Assembly: GCF_010894455.1 (NCBI RefSeq)
Contig: NZ_JAAIXY010000010.1
Location: 26,024-90,023 of the forward strand
Direction: 5' to 3'
Source: Myxococcus eversor
GTDB taxonomy: Bacteria; Myxococcota; Myxococcia; Myxococcales; Myxococcaceae
DNA: 64,000 bases
Part shown: piece by piece, positions 16,309 through 26,293 of the stretch
Layout of the letters: each line of letters opens with the position of its first letter
Numbering within the stretch: position 1 is the stretch's first letter
The notes under the pieces: generated by a model
Databases searched by the model: none
What the model was told of the DNA's origin: nothing
What the model saw: the letters and a program-made list of their open reading frames with translations, nothing else
Made by a program: the position numbers and the translations under genes

Positions 16309-16580
16309 GCGTCCTCCCCGCACCGGCGTCGTCCGCCACTCAACTGGAGCGGAGCCCCGCTCCATTGAAAGAAACGTGCGACGTGCACGTTATGTCCGAC
16401 AAATCTTCGACGCCGTGGTTCGACGAGGTGTCGTGATGTTGCGTTTGTCGTACCGCCGGACCTGCTTGTCTATTCAATTCCTGATGGGAAACAGCGTTCC
16501 CTGTCATGGCACGTCAGGTGTAACGGGAGAGAACGGAACTTCCCAATATGGGAGGATTCCGTGCTCTGAAGGAGCGGCAA

Positions 16581-18254
16581 ATGCATCAGTCATGGAGAGC
16601 TGCCATTGCGGCGGCGACGGTGATGGTGGGGGGCGCGGCGCAGGCACATGATTTCGTCGTCTTGAAGCTCGTCAACGGGCGTCAGACGCTCGACGTCACG
16701 TCGTACCCGACGACGGTGGTCGTCACGACAGTCGCCCTCAACTCCCATCCCACCTTGCCTTCGACGCTGTTGACCGCGACAGACCCCCTGCTGGCGCCCT
16801 ACGGCTGGACGTTCACCCCTCCGCTTCCGCAGTCGGTGCCCGTGGATGGCAACCTCATCTCCTACTTCAACGGCACCATCAGCAGCTTCGAGGACTGCAT
16901 CACCCTGGGCAATGCGGATGACGACCCGACGACACCGGGCCCGCTTCCCAATGCGTCGTTCACCAACACGTTCGCGGCTTCCTGGGACAGCGGTACCGCG
17001 CAGAGCAGCGTGCGGGTCAACTGCATGCCCGACAACAGGTTTACCTGCGACGACACGCTGTACTACTCGGACAGCGGCCTGGGGCTCCCCAACACCCGAC
17101 TGAGCGAGATGGACCCCGCCACCGCGGCCCTGACGCCGCTGGCCAACGCGAGCATGTTCTACGGCGCCACGGCCTTCAACCACCTGGATGGCTACATCTA
17201 TGCCATCGACAACGCCCTGCTGGGCAAGTCGCTCGTGCGCATCGACGCGAACGGCGTCGTCACCACCGTGGGCCCGCTGCCCGAGCTGAACATCCTCTCC
17301 ACGTACCGGGCGGGCACCGTCCTCCAGGACGGGACCTACCTCGTCTACGCCGGTCCCGGCTCCAGCCTCATCCCCACGTACGCGCGCATCAACCTGTCCA
17401 CCGGCACCGTCATCTCCAGCGGCCCCGCTCCGAGCCTGGCGGTCCTCCTCGACTTCGCGGTGAACCCGATTGACAACCTGGTGTATGGCTATAACGACAC
17501 CACCCACCGGCTCACACGGTTCGACCCGGCGACGGGCAACACCACCGACTTCGGGCCCATCGGGCCGCCGGATGGCCTCACCGGTCTGCCGGCGCTCTAC
17601 TTCACGGCCACCGCCGCGGCCTTCGACGCCGCGGGCACCTTCTATGTCTATGGCAGCGACCTGACGGGTCTGGTCCACCCGGTCAACACGCTCTACACCG
17701 TGAACCTGACGACGGGGGCCTTCACGGTCGCCGCCAAGGGCGCGGTGAGCCTCAACGGCAACGAGAACTTCGCCTCATGCCCGTTCCCGTCCTCCGTGCA
17801 GGCGAAGAACACCACCCGCAACGAGGGGTACTTCAAGACGCATGAGGAGGCGCTGTCCGCGTGCCTCGCCACGGGGGGCGACATCGACCTGGGCAAGGTG
17901 GGCGTCGTGCGGAGCATGGAAGAGGCCATGGGCGTCCTGTGGCTGAGCCCCGCCGCGACGCAGCGGCGGGTGCCTCGCACGGAGGAGCAGTCCCTGCTCG
18001 TGAAGCTGGCGCGCCAGTCGCTCACCGCGACCTGCAACGAGCGGCTCTTCGGCGCGGCCATGACGACCGGGATTGCTCGCGCCCGCAGCGCCATGGACTC
18101 CGGCACTCGCGAGGACATGGAGGCGCAGCTCAACGCGCTGCGCGCCCTCAACGACCAGGGCGCTCGACGCGCGCTGCCCATGTCCTTCAACGGAGGCCCG
18201 GCGTCGGCGTCGCATGCCCTCAGCATCGCCGTCGAGCCCAAGGGCAGCCTCTAA
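16581..18254 (+). CDS. Secreted propeller-like protein of unknown function
   Basis: The 557-residue protein starts at the ATG at 16581, which has GAAGGAG nine bases upstream; an in-frame start at 16548 lacks this. A Sec signal peptide ends AAQAHDF. Residues about 150-400 look like repeated beta-propeller blades (DGYIYAIDN, IDNLVYGYNDTTHRLTRFDPATG, GTFYVYGSD), similar in style to DUF6923/DUF4394-type proteins. The last 130 residues are a helical tail. Four cysteines in the N-terminal half suggest disulphides outside the cytoplasm. It lies 51 bases before a lipoprotein gene and is probably co-transcribed with it. No catalytic motif was recognised. Confidence 0.8.
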   Translation: MHQSWRAAIAAATVMVGGAAQAHDFVVLKLVNGRQTLDVTSYPTTVVVTTVALNSHPTLPSTLLTATDPLLAPYGWTFTPPLPQSVPVDGNLISYFNGTISSFEDCITLGNADDDPTTPGPLPNASFTNTFAASWDSGTAQSSVRVNCMPDNRFTCDDTLYYSDSGLGLPNTRLSEMDPATAALTPLANASMFYGATAFNHLDGYIYAIDNALLGKSLVRIDANGVVTTVGPLPELNILSTYRAGTVLQDGTYLVYAGPGSSLIPTYARINLSTGTVISSGPAPSLAVLLDFAVNPIDNLVYGYNDTTHRLTRFDPATGNTTDFGPIGPPDGLTGLPALYFTATAAAFDAAGTFYVYGSDLTGLVHPVNTLYTVNLTTGAFTVAAKGAVSLNGNENFASCPFPSSVQAKNTTRNEGYFKTHEEALSACLATGGDIDLGKVGVVRSMEEAMGVLWLSPAATQRRVPRTEEQSLLVKLARQSLTATCNERLFGAAMTTGIARARSAMDSGTREDMEAQLNALRALNDQGARRALPMSFNGGPASASHALSIAVEPKGSL

Positions 18255-18305
18255 GCACCGGTTCGAGTCGTCCCATCGAAACATTCAGATTCTGGAGAAA
18301 CCCAT

Positions 18306-18875
18306 ATGAAGAGCGGGAAGCTGTGGATGGCGGCTGTGGCGGGGGCGCTGGTCCTCGCGGGTTGCAATGAGGAGAAGGCGCCGGGCGAAGAGGCGGAGGT
18401 CCCTCCGTCGGGTGGGTTCCTTCCGGCGCGGGCGGACGACTTCCAACCCAACGACAAGGAGAACCAGTTCGAGGTCCGCATCCTGGGGGTGGGGAACCAC
18501 TCGTACGAGAGCGCCTTCGTCAACGTGGACAGCATGACCGTGTCGGCCGGAGGCCAGCTCCTCCCGGTGGAGATGAAGGCCACGGTGATGGACCTCGCGA
18601 GGCGGGACCACGCGGGCCTCGTGGGCTACTTCACGCTGCCGCCGGGGGTGGATTCGGCCCAGGTGGTCGTCCGCTTCGACGAGTACGGTGCCTTCGAGGA
18701 CGGCTCGCGGATGGGCTCACTCGATGTCCGCACCGTACCCGTCCGGTTCGAGGTCACCCGGGCCCTCCTGGCTCCACGCAAGCACGCGGTGGTGCATGTG
18801 GACCTGGCCCGCTCCCTCGTGAGCCCTCGCAAGGGTGACATGCTGGTGCTGCCCATGACGGCGGTGGCCTTCTGA
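18306..18875 (+). CDS. Lipoprotein of unknown function
   Basis: The 189-residue protein has a clear lipoprotein signal, MKSGKLWMAAVAGALVLAGC, with Cys20 as the lipid site, followed by an acidic stretch. The remainder looks beta-rich (YESAFVNVDSMTVSAGG, SAQVVVRFDEYG), like a small beta-sandwich. GGAG eight bases before the ATG supports the start. It follows the secreted propeller gene by 51 bases and is closed by a hairpin at 18908-18939, so the two probably form a two-gene unit. No named family is recognised. Confidence 0.8.
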   Translation: MKSGKLWMAAVAGALVLAGCNEEKAPGEEAEVPPSGGFLPARADDFQPNDKENQFEVRILGVGNHSYESAFVNVDSMTVSAGGQLLPVEMKATVMDLARRDHAGLVGYFTLPPGVDSAQVVVRFDEYGAFEDGSRMGSLDVRTVPVRFEVTRALLAPRKHAVVHVDLARSLVSPRKGDMLVLPMTAVAF

Positions 18876-18907
18876 CGCACCGCTGAGCCTGGTGGATGGA
18901 TTCATGG

Positions 18908-18939
18908 ACGGCCGGCTCCTCTTCCGAGGGGCCGGCCGT
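18908..18939 (+). terminator. Hairpin terminator candidate
   Basis: ACGGCCGGC pairs with GCCGGCCGT, and the inner CCTC/GAGG pairs around a TTCC loop with one T-G step, giving a stem of about 14 pairs. It lies 33 bases after the lipoprotein stop. Only a weak T tract follows. Confidence 0.65.
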
Positions 18940-19053
18940 TCGTGTATTCCACGGCCGGCCAGCAGCCCCGATACGTGCGAGCTCACGCGCAAGCCATTGA
19001 GAGGGATTGGGCCTCGCCCCCGGGTCTTCCCATGAATCCACTTTCCGTGTATT

Positions 19054-19085
19054 GACCCGCACGGGTCGTGCTCTTGGGGAGCACG
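19054..19085 (+). promoter_or_regulatory. Two adjacent hairpins before the RHS gene start
   Basis: GACCCG-CA-CGGGTC (19054-19067) is followed directly by CGTGCTC-TTGGG-GAGCACG (19067-19085) and then TTTGT. They lie 23 bases before the ATG of the giant RHS gene. They could be an operator pair, or a leader structure that limits expression. No function is shown. Confidence 0.45.
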
Positions 19086-19107
19086 TTTGTCACATCGAGG
19101 GGGCCGC

Positions 19108-22100
19108 ATGAAGTGGACGGGCCGGACGTCCTGGCTGTGTATTGCCGTGGGACTTGTCATCGTGGTGGTGCCTGTCATGGGGGCCGCGCAACTGGCACCC
19201 ACCGGAGGCCATTACGCGGGACGCGCCTCCGATACCGGCGCCGAGCCGGGCATGGTGAACCTGACGGGAGGCTATGTGGCCTCTGTTCCACTCGACCTGC
19301 CGGCCGCGCGAGGCGGCATGCCCGTCCCCCTGGCCATCCGCTCCGGAGCCCAGGGCACTGGCGCCGCGGGCGTGGGCTGGGACATCCCCCTTTCGTATAT
19401 CCGCCGCGATACGGGCTATGCCCACCGCAAGCCGCAGATGGGGAGCAATGTCGCTCCCGCGGGACGCGAGCAGGTCACCCTCATGCTCCAGGGGCAGGCC
19501 ATCAGCCTGTTCCCGAAGACAGACCAGACCTGGGTCGCGCGCCATGACGCCGCCGACCTGGTCCTGCGCGAGCAGGGCGGCATCTGGGTGATGTACGACG
19601 GGCGGGGGCGGACCTGGAGCTTCATCGAGCCCTCCCAGCTCGCGGGCTCCGGTCTCTGGTTGCTCAGCACCGTCACCGGCGCCGACGGCACCGCCGTCAA
19701 ACTCGACTACGACGTCTCCACCGTCTTCGTCCCGGGCGGAGACGCGGTCTCTCTCGACCTGCGCCGCGTCTCCTACAACCGCCATCCCCAGTCCGACTGT
19801 TACAAGCACGAGGTGGGCCTCAACTATGGCCCTTCGGCGACGTCGCCCCTGTCATTGAGCCTGCTTGGCGACCGCGTGCTGACGCGGATGCGCATCCTGG
19901 AGCGCCTGGACGTCGAGAGTCGCGACACCTGCACCGGCTCGAAGCAGAGGCTTCACTCCTATGCCTTCACCTATCAGCCGGACGCCGACACCCGGCAGCA
20001 ACGCCTGAGCAGCGTGAAGATGTACGGCCGCCAGGGCACCCCGGAGGAACTCGTGGCCCTCCCCGTCGTGGCCTTTGGCTACGGCAGTGCGACGACCAAC
20101 AACAAGCTCGCCTTCAAGAAGACCCAGATTGTCTCGCTGCCCGCCGGGCCGGACGCCACGCGCATCTCCGCCACCGCTCGGGACGGAACCTTCGCGCCCC
20201 CCGTGGCCGCCGGCACCGGCTCCGCGACCTGGCAGAGCCTGACCGACGTCACCGGCGATGGCCTTCCCGACCTCGTCTACCCCAAGAACGGCAAGCTCTG
20301 GGTGGCCGTCAACCGACCCGCCACCTCCTCCACCATCAGCCTGGGCACGGGCACCTTCAACGCCCAGCTCTCGGACACCGTCCTGACGACGGGTGCCTTC
20401 GAGACACGCAGCGCCACCCAGAATCGCTTCGCCAACAGCAGCGCCGCGGTGAACATCGACAAGGTCTGGCGTCAGGCCATCGACGTCAACGGCGATGGCC
20501 GCGTCGACCTCATCGACGCCGCCGCGGAACCCGGGCGCTGGGTCATCTATCTCAACACGCCCGGCGCCGGACCTTCCGGCGTCACGTGGGTGCGCCGCTC
20601 CTTCAGCATCGGCAATCTCTACACCCATCTGCTGAACCGAGGTCACAACCTCACCGGCAACTATCTGCCCCTCTCCAGCCGGTTCAGCGGTCGCGAGCGC
20701 GTCGTCGGAACCTGCTGGAAGTTCATCGCGGGGACCGGCTGGACCGAATACCCCCAGGGCTACACCACGCATGAATGCAACAACCCCGATGCCCCCTCGG
20801 GGGAACTCAGCGCCGACGCGGAAAAGACATACACGGATTGGGAGGTGAAGGACGTCAACGGTGACGGCTTTCCCGACTTCGTCTTCAATTCATCGCGCGT
20901 CGACGTGGTTCCCTCGTTCCCGTCCATTCCCGGCACTCCGAACCAGGTCTTCAACGCCCCCCGGAGAATCTGGGTCCGGCCGCTCCAGGACACCAGCAAC
21001 AAGGTCGAGGCCGTGCTCAATCTCTACGGCCTGGCCATCGAGGAGGGCAGCCCCGTCTTCTCCGCCCCCATCACCCTCCTGGCCAACACGGAGTGTGGCG
21101 TGGGCCTTTGGACGACCACGGGCGACACCCAGTCGGTGATCTGCGGCCTCGCCGAAGTCAACGGTGACGGCCTGCTCGACCGCTTCGACAACAGGACCAC
21201 CGTCAGGCTCGGCACGGGGCGCGGCTTCAGTCCCGTGACGTTGACGCTCCCGGGGCCCTACTCCGTCCAGAAGACCGCTCAGAACACCACCTGCGTCGCG
21301 CCGAACCCCGCCCCGCCTGGCGCCACGACTTTTGGCGCGGCGATGAACACGGGGCTTCGAGACCTGACCGGTGATGGGATTCCGGACTTCGTCTCCGTCA
21401 GTGGCTCGACCTGGACCGTGGCCATCGGCACTGGCGCCGGCTTCGCACTCCCGGCGGTGACCATCGAGGTGGAGGGCAGCGGCTTCACCTTGTCCAGTGT
21501 GACGGACCAGTGTGACGGCCTGAAGTCCTTCACCACCAGCGGCCTCTACGACATCAACGGCGACGGCAAGCCGGACGTGGTGCGCCTCAACGGCGCGAGC
21601 CTGGATGTCTATGAGCTCTACGGCCCCAGCCGCCGCCCTGGCAAGCCGGAGGCCGGCCGCATCGTGCAGGTCGACAACGGCCATGGCGCGATAACCGGCG
21701 TGAGCTACCGCTCCGCCAAGCAGGACGGCACCACCAAGCACCAGGTGCCCTTCCCCGAAATCGTCGTCACCTCGGTGGGAACCGGGGGAACGCTCGGGCT
21801 CGGAGGAGACTTGTCCCCCACGCTGTATGCCTATGGTGGAGCCGAGCTGATGTACGACTCGGCGCTCCAGGCCTTCACGCTTCCCGCCTACCAGCGCTCG
21901 GTGGTGGTGCGCGCCCCCACGGAGAAGAGCCAGGAGGGCTACGCCACCATCACCGACACGTATCCCCTCCCTGCCTTGTCGCAGACCTCCAAGCTCGCCC
22001 GCTTCAGCCGCTACCTGCTGGCTGGAAAGACTCGCGACATCACCCTCCTCACCGGCGTCGCCACGGATGCGTGGGGCCTGCTCTCCACCGATGTCGCCAC

Positions 22101-25100
22101 CAGCCCCCGGCGGGTCGGCGGCACGCATTTCGAATGGACCGCGAAGCTCTTCGAGGAGACCCCTGTCCCGGGCAACACCAACCAGGGCCTGGATTGCTTC
22201 GAGATGGCCTATCCGCTCGACTTCCTCGCGTCCTGGCTCGCCAACACGAATCGCTACGACACCTGCTCTTCTCGTGGCTTCATCTATCAACGCAGCGCCG
22301 AGTCCTGGCGGGGCCAGGCCGCTCCGCCTTCCGCCAACAACGTCGTCACCCGCTCCGAAGCGCTCGACGTCGACGACTACGGCCGGGTCATCACCGTCCA
22401 GCACTTGAACGACGCCTACCAGGGCGATGACGACATCTGCGTCGAGACGAAGTACGCCGCGCCGACGGGAACGGGCCCTCGGGTGCTTCACGCGCCCATG
22501 TCGCGCCGCTTCTGGAACTGCCTCCGGCCTGGCCTGCCCACCTATGCCTCCGAGGCCTGGTTCTATGACGGGCTGACCTCGGGCTCCGTCTCCGCGGGAC
22601 ACCTCACCTCCCACAGCAGGGAGCGCCGCGACGTCAACACCGGGGCACTTCTGAACACCGTGCTCGAATACACGGCGAGCTACGACGCCGCGGGCAACCC
22701 CTCCATCGTCACCCGCGTGCGCGAGGACGGCGCCGTCCGCAAGGTGACCCTGACGTACGACACCTTCGGGCTCGCCCAGGAGAGCCAGCGGGTGGATGCC
22801 ACGGGAGTCCCAGCGCTTGGCTCCATCGCGACGCTCGACCCCTTCACCCTCGACACGCTCAGCACGCTGGACCCCAACCAGACCCGCCTGGGGACGGACT
22901 TCGACGGCTACGGCCGGGTCGTGCGCACCACGATGACTCCTCCAGGTGGAGCGCTTGGCGTGCGGTCGACGACGAGCTTCCTGGGCTTCACCGGCGGAGA
23001 CCCACTGGGCCGGAGGGTCGTCCACAAGTCCTTCATCGACGCGGTCCCCTCGGGCACCGAGGGCAGCGCCACCGGTCAGGTCGCCATCGAGTATCTGGAC
23101 GAGCTGGGTCGCTCGCGTCGCACCGAGGGCTCACTGGGTGCCAGCTACGGCAATGACGTGATGATCTCCGGCGCCAAGACCTATGACGCCCTCGGGCGGG
23201 TGGTGTTCGAGGCCGACCCGTACCCCACCTCGCAGAATGGAGCGACCGCCTACGGCACCACGCACTTCTTCAACGTCGATGGCACACCCCTGTGTGTCAT
23301 TCGCGGCCACGGGCCCCAGGCCTACAGCAACGTGACGGATGAGGCCGCGGAGCGCTACCCCGCGTGTTACTCCCGCTCGTTCGCGGACCACCTGGAGACC
23401 CACAGTGTCCGCGACGCCGCGTCCCTGCTGTCCACCAGTCCCCAGGCGGGCGTCATCAAGTCCGCCACGATGACGGGCGCGGGGCGGCTGCTCTCCCGGT
23501 CGACGTGGAAGAGCAGCTCCCGGCTGGAGTACGCCACCTTCACCCATGACCGGCTGGGGCAGCTCACCAGCATGACCCGCTACCAGGACCCCGCCACCTT
23601 CACGGTTCCGGTGCAATGGACCTGGGCCTACGACTCGTTCGGCCAGCGCATCCAGTGGACGGCGCCAGACACCACCGCACAGACGGTCAAGTACAGCAAC
23701 TGGGGCGAGCCGCTCGAAACCAGTTGGAATGAATCCATCTCGGCACCGACGGGCCCTCGGCTCGTGGTCAGCCGCTACGACGCCCTGGGTCGCCTCACGC
23801 ATCAGGAACAACGCGTCAACGGCACGGTGGACTCCGAGACGGTGAATGACTTCCTCTACGACACGGGCTCGAGCCCCACCAGTCTCGTCACCCCGAGGAA
23901 CCTCCTGGGCCGGCTGTCGACGGTCCTCTCTCCGACGGGAGGCGTCTTCTACAGCTACGACGCCTTGGGTCGGCAGGAGGCGCAGGTCTACACCGATGAC
24001 GTGGGCTACACCTACGTCCAGAAGTCCTGGGCCCATGGTGACGGCTCGCTCGCGTCGCTGGCGTTCTATCTGCCCGACACGGGCTTCAGTGAGGAGTGGG
24101 TCGACTACACCTACGACTCCGCCCGCCGCCTCAATGCCATTCATTACTCGGACCGCGCCGGCACCCATCAGCTCTATCAGGCGAAGGTGACGGACGTGTT
24201 CGGCCGAGTCCGCGAGTCGGCGCACGCCGATGACGCGGTCCGCGTCGATGCGAGCTACGCCGACGTGGGGCGCCGGCTGCTGAACGAGGCCACGGTCCAT
24301 TCCAGCTTCGGTTCCCGTCGCATCATCATGCTCGGCTACGACGCCATGGGCCGCGAGAAGTCGCGCCGGGAGATTGTGGATGGCGCGGCCTCGGGACCGA
24401 AGACGAACGTGGGCTATGACGCGCTCGGCAGGCTCGCGTCTTCGCTCCGCACCGACGGGAGCACCACGCTGACGAACTGGCAGTACACCTACGACGCGCT
24501 CGGCAACCTCGTGAACCAGAACGACCTGGTGGGCACCAGCGACGTCGCCATCAGCGTGGGCGCCGTCGACCGGGACAGGTTGTGCCGCATCGGCTACAAC
24601 ACCAGCGCGGGTTCCTCTCCCTGCAACGTGGGGCATGACTCGCAGGGCAACGTGATTGACTACACGTCGCGGACGGGCTGGCGCCGCGTCACCTACGCGC
24701 CGTCAGGCGACGTGCGCTCCATCGAGGGGCCTCCGGGGACCGCCGTCTTCCGCTACGGCGCCTTCGGCTCCGTGAGGAAGATGGAGCTCAATGTCGCCAG
24801 CGCGGATGCGAAGGCCGAGTGGAAGCTCGGCGGGCTCATCGAGCGCAAGGAGCAGAAGATTGGCGGCGTGAAGACGGAGCTCGTCACCCGCCACATTCCA
24901 GGACCGGGCGGCATCGTGGCCACCCGGCGGGGCGCGGGTGACGATTGGGTCTTCCACTTCGGTGAGACGCGAGGGGCCCGCTTCATGACCGACCTCAAGG
25001 GCATCTTCGTCCAGGACATCGACTACCAGCCGTTTGGCGAGGCGAAGTCCACCGGCTCCGCGCAGCCGGGCACGCTGCTCTACACGAGCAGTCAGTGGAA

Positions 25101-26259
25101 CTGGGGAGACGCGCTCGCGCCGTTCAATCTCAGCCAGCTCGGCGCGCGCCTCTATGACCCGGCGCTGGGGCGGTTCCTGAGTAGAGATCCGCTCACCGTC
25201 CCCCGGACCTCGGCCACCACGAATCCCTACGCGTTCGCGATGAACGACCCGCTGAACCTGTCGGACCCCACCGGGCTGGACCCCTGCGGCGGCGGCGAGT
25301 GCCAGGGCGGCGGCGGTGGAGGAGGGGGTGATGTTCCGGGAGGAGGCCCGAGCGTCATCAACGACCCCGACCTCTACATCGTGAAGTCCCTGAACGATTC
25401 CCCCGACGACGCGAATCCCCAGTCGGCCTACCGTCCGGTGCCCACCGCCACCTTCTCCCTGGGGCCCTCGGGCGCCCAGACGGTGGGCGGCTTCGCGCTG
25501 CGGACTTCCATCATCGCGTTGACCGGCATCGTGATGGACGATTCGTACAGCTTCGATTCGCTCGCCGCGGCGGGTACCACGGTGGAGGAGGCGTTGATCC
25601 TCATCGCGAATACGGAGCAGGGCGCCGAAGCCGCGGTCGCCGCCTACAACGCCCGGCTCGACAAGATTTCGAGCTTCTCCGCCGGCGTGGGCGACAACTT
25701 CATCTTCTGGTGTCCGGGCTGCACCCAGAACATGCGCAACACCTGGTTGGGGCCCAGCACGTCCGGCGACGCGAATGGCAAGTACCGCCTGCTGGGGTCG
25801 CTGGTCGGCATGATCGGCTCGTTCATGGTGCCGTCGCCCAAGGGGGCGCCCCAGGGGAACGTCGCGGCGGAGCTGCGTGCGCAGGCCACGGAGGTGTTCA
25901 TCAAGTCGTGCAGGGGCAGGGGCAACTGCGGCTATTACGCCATCGCCCTCCACTCCACCCGCAGGGGTGTTCCGATGGCGGCCATCGACGGGGAACCGAT
26001 GGCCACGGATTTCCTCGCGGCCTATTTCAAGAGCACGTGGGTGGAGACCGCGACCAGGCGGGCCGTCACGAAGGCCATGAAGTCCTGGGGGGAGGGGAGC
26101 GAGGCCATCGTGTCGGGTGCGCTCAAATCCACGGGGCAGGGCCATGCCTTCAATGCGGTCTTCAGCGGCGGCAAGGTCTACTTCGTCGACGCGACGAAGC
26201 CCTGGGTCGAAGTGAATCTCAAGAACTACTCGAACATCTGGATCCTCCGCTCGCATTGA
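19108..26259 (+). CDS. Giant SpvB/VCBS/RHS-repeat protein with papain-fold-like C-terminal tip
   Basis: The 2383-residue protein has a GAGGGGG ribosome site before the ATG at 19108 and an N-terminal signal or anchor (WLCIAVGLVIVVVPVMGAAQ). Residues about 35-140 resemble the SpvB opening. About 380-830 carry several Asp-rich FG-GAP/VCBS motifs (DVTGDGLPDL, DVNGDGRVDL, DINGDGKPDVV). A TcdB-like stretch and YD repeats (about 1150-1950) lead to the RHS core (RLYDPALGRFLSRDP, about 2015, then NDPLNLSDPTGL). After a Gly-rich linker the tip has NCGYYAIAL (Cys2274), GHAFNAV (His2346) and YFVD (Asp2361), the order seen in papain-fold glutamine-deamidase-type toxins. RHS proteins usually encapsulate and cleave off such tips. 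No immunity gene follows on the plus strand. Confidence 0.9.
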   Translation: MKWTGRTSWLCIAVGLVIVVVPVMGAAQLAPTGGHYAGRASDTGAEPGMVNLTGGYVASVPLDLPAARGGMPVPLAIRSGAQGTGAAGVGWDIPLSYIRRDTGYAHRKPQMGSNVAPAGREQVTLMLQGQAISLFPKTDQTWVARHDAADLVLREQGGIWVMYDGRGRTWSFIEPSQLAGSGLWLLSTVTGADGTAVKLDYDVSTVFVPGGDAVSLDLRRVSYNRHPQSDCYKHEVGLNYGPSATSPLSLSLLGDRVLTRMRILERLDVESRDTCTGSKQRLHSYAFTYQPDADTRQQRLSSVKMYGRQGTPEELVALPVVAFGYGSATTNNKLAFKKTQIVSLPAGPDATRISATARDGTFAPPVAAGTGSATWQSLTDVTGDGLPDLVYPKNGKLWVAVNRPATSSTISLGTGTFNAQLSDTVLTTGAFETRSATQNRFANSSAAVNIDKVWRQAIDVNGDGRVDLIDAAAEPGRWVIYLNTPGAGPSGVTWVRRSFSIGNLYTHLLNRGHNLTGNYLPLSSRFSGRERVVGTCWKFIAGTGWTEYPQGYTTHECNNPDAPSGELSADAEKTYTDWEVKDVNGDGFPDFVFNSSRVDVVPSFPSIPGTPNQVFNAPRRIWVRPLQDTSNKVEAVLNLYGLAIEEGSPVFSAPITLLANTECGVGLWTTTGDTQSVICGLAEVNGDGLLDRFDNRTTVRLGTGRGFSPVTLTLPGPYSVQKTAQNTTCVAPNPAPPGATTFGAAMNTGLRDLTGDGIPDFVSVSGSTWTVAIGTGAGFALPAVTIEVEGSGFTLSSVTDQCDGLKSFTTSGLYDINGDGKPDVVRLNGASLDVYELYGPSRRPGKPEAGRIVQVDNGHGAITGVSYRSAKQDGTTKHQVPFPEIVVTSVGTGGTLGLGGDLSPTLYAYGGAELMYDSALQAFTLPAYQRSVVVRAPTEKSQEGYATITDTYPLPALSQTSKLARFSRYLLAGKTRDITLLTGVATDAWGLLSTDVATSPRRVGGTHFEWTAKLFEETPVPGNTNQGLDCFEMAYPLDFLASWLANTNRYDTCSSRGFIYQRSAESWRGQAAPPSANNVVTRSEALDVDDYGRVITVQHLNDAYQGDDDICVETKYAAPTGTGPRVLHAPMSRRFWNCLRPGLPTYASEAWFYDGLTSGSVSAGHLTSHSRERRDVNTGALLNTVLEYTASYDAAGNPSIVTRVREDGAVRKVTLTYDTFGLAQESQRVDATGVPALGSIATLDPFTLDTLSTLDPNQTRLGTDFDGYGRVVRTTMTPPGGALGVRSTTSFLGFTGGDPLGRRVVHKSFIDAVPSGTEGSATGQVAIEYLDELGRSRRTEGSLGASYGNDVMISGAKTYDALGRVVFEADPYPTSQNGATAYGTTHFFNVDGTPLCVIRGHGPQAYSNVTDEAAERYPACYSRSFADHLETHSVRDAASLLSTSPQAGVIKSATMTGAGRLLSRSTWKSSSRLEYATFTHDRLGQLTSMTRYQDPATFTVPVQWTWAYDSFGQRIQWTAPDTTAQTVKYSNWGEPLETSWNESISAPTGPRLVVSRYDALGRLTHQEQRVNGTVDSETVNDFLYDTGSSPTSLVTPRNLLGRLSTVLSPTGGVFYSYDALGRQEAQVYTDDVGYTYVQKSWAHGDGSLASLAFYLPDTGFSEEWVDYTYDSARRLNAIHYSDRAGTHQLYQAKVTDVFGRVRESAHADDAVRVDASYADVGRRLLNEATVHSSFGSRRIIMLGYDAMGREKSRREIVDGAASGPKTNVGYDALGRLASSLRTDGSTTLTNWQYTYDALGNLVNQNDLVGTSDVAISVGAVDRDRLCRIGYNTSAGSSPCNVGHDSQGNVIDYTSRTGWRRVTYAPSGDVRSIEGPPGTAVFRYGAFGSVRKMELNVASADAKAEWKLGGLIERKEQKIGGVKTELVTRHIPGPGGIVATRRGAGDDWVFHFGETRGARFMTDLKGIFVQDIDYQPFGEAKSTGSAQPGTLLYTSSQWNWGDALAPFNLSQLGARLYDPALGRFLSRDPLTVPRTSATTNPYAFAMNDPLNLSDPTGLDPCGGGECQGGGGGGGGDVPGGGPSVINDPDLYIVKSLNDSPDDANPQSAYRPVPTATFSLGPSGAQTVGGFALRTSIIALTGIVMDDSYSFDSLAAAGTTVEEALILIANTEQGAEAAVAAYNARLDKISSFSAGVGDNFIFWCPGCTQNMRNTWLGPSTSGDANGKYRLLGSLVGMIGSFMVPSPKGAPQGNVAAELRAQATEVFIKSCRGRGNCGYYAIALHSTRRGVPMAAIDGEPMATDFLAAYFKSTWVETATRRAVTKAMKSWGEGSEAIVSGALKSTGQGHAFNAVFSGGKVYFVDATKPWVEVNLKNYSNIWILRSH

Positions 26260-26293
26260 GTCACGGAGGCTGACAGGCCCCACGGGCGATAAG

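Noticed and set aside
16346..16363. Hairpin GGAGCGG-AGCC-CCGCTCC as a terminator after the kinase gene
   Set aside because: The stem is only seven pairs and no T tract follows. Left unassigned.
20890..24636. Long minus-strand frames (711 and 501 codons) inside the RHS gene
   Set aside because: They are antisense shadows; the plus strand has continuous RHS/VCBS motifs over the same bases.
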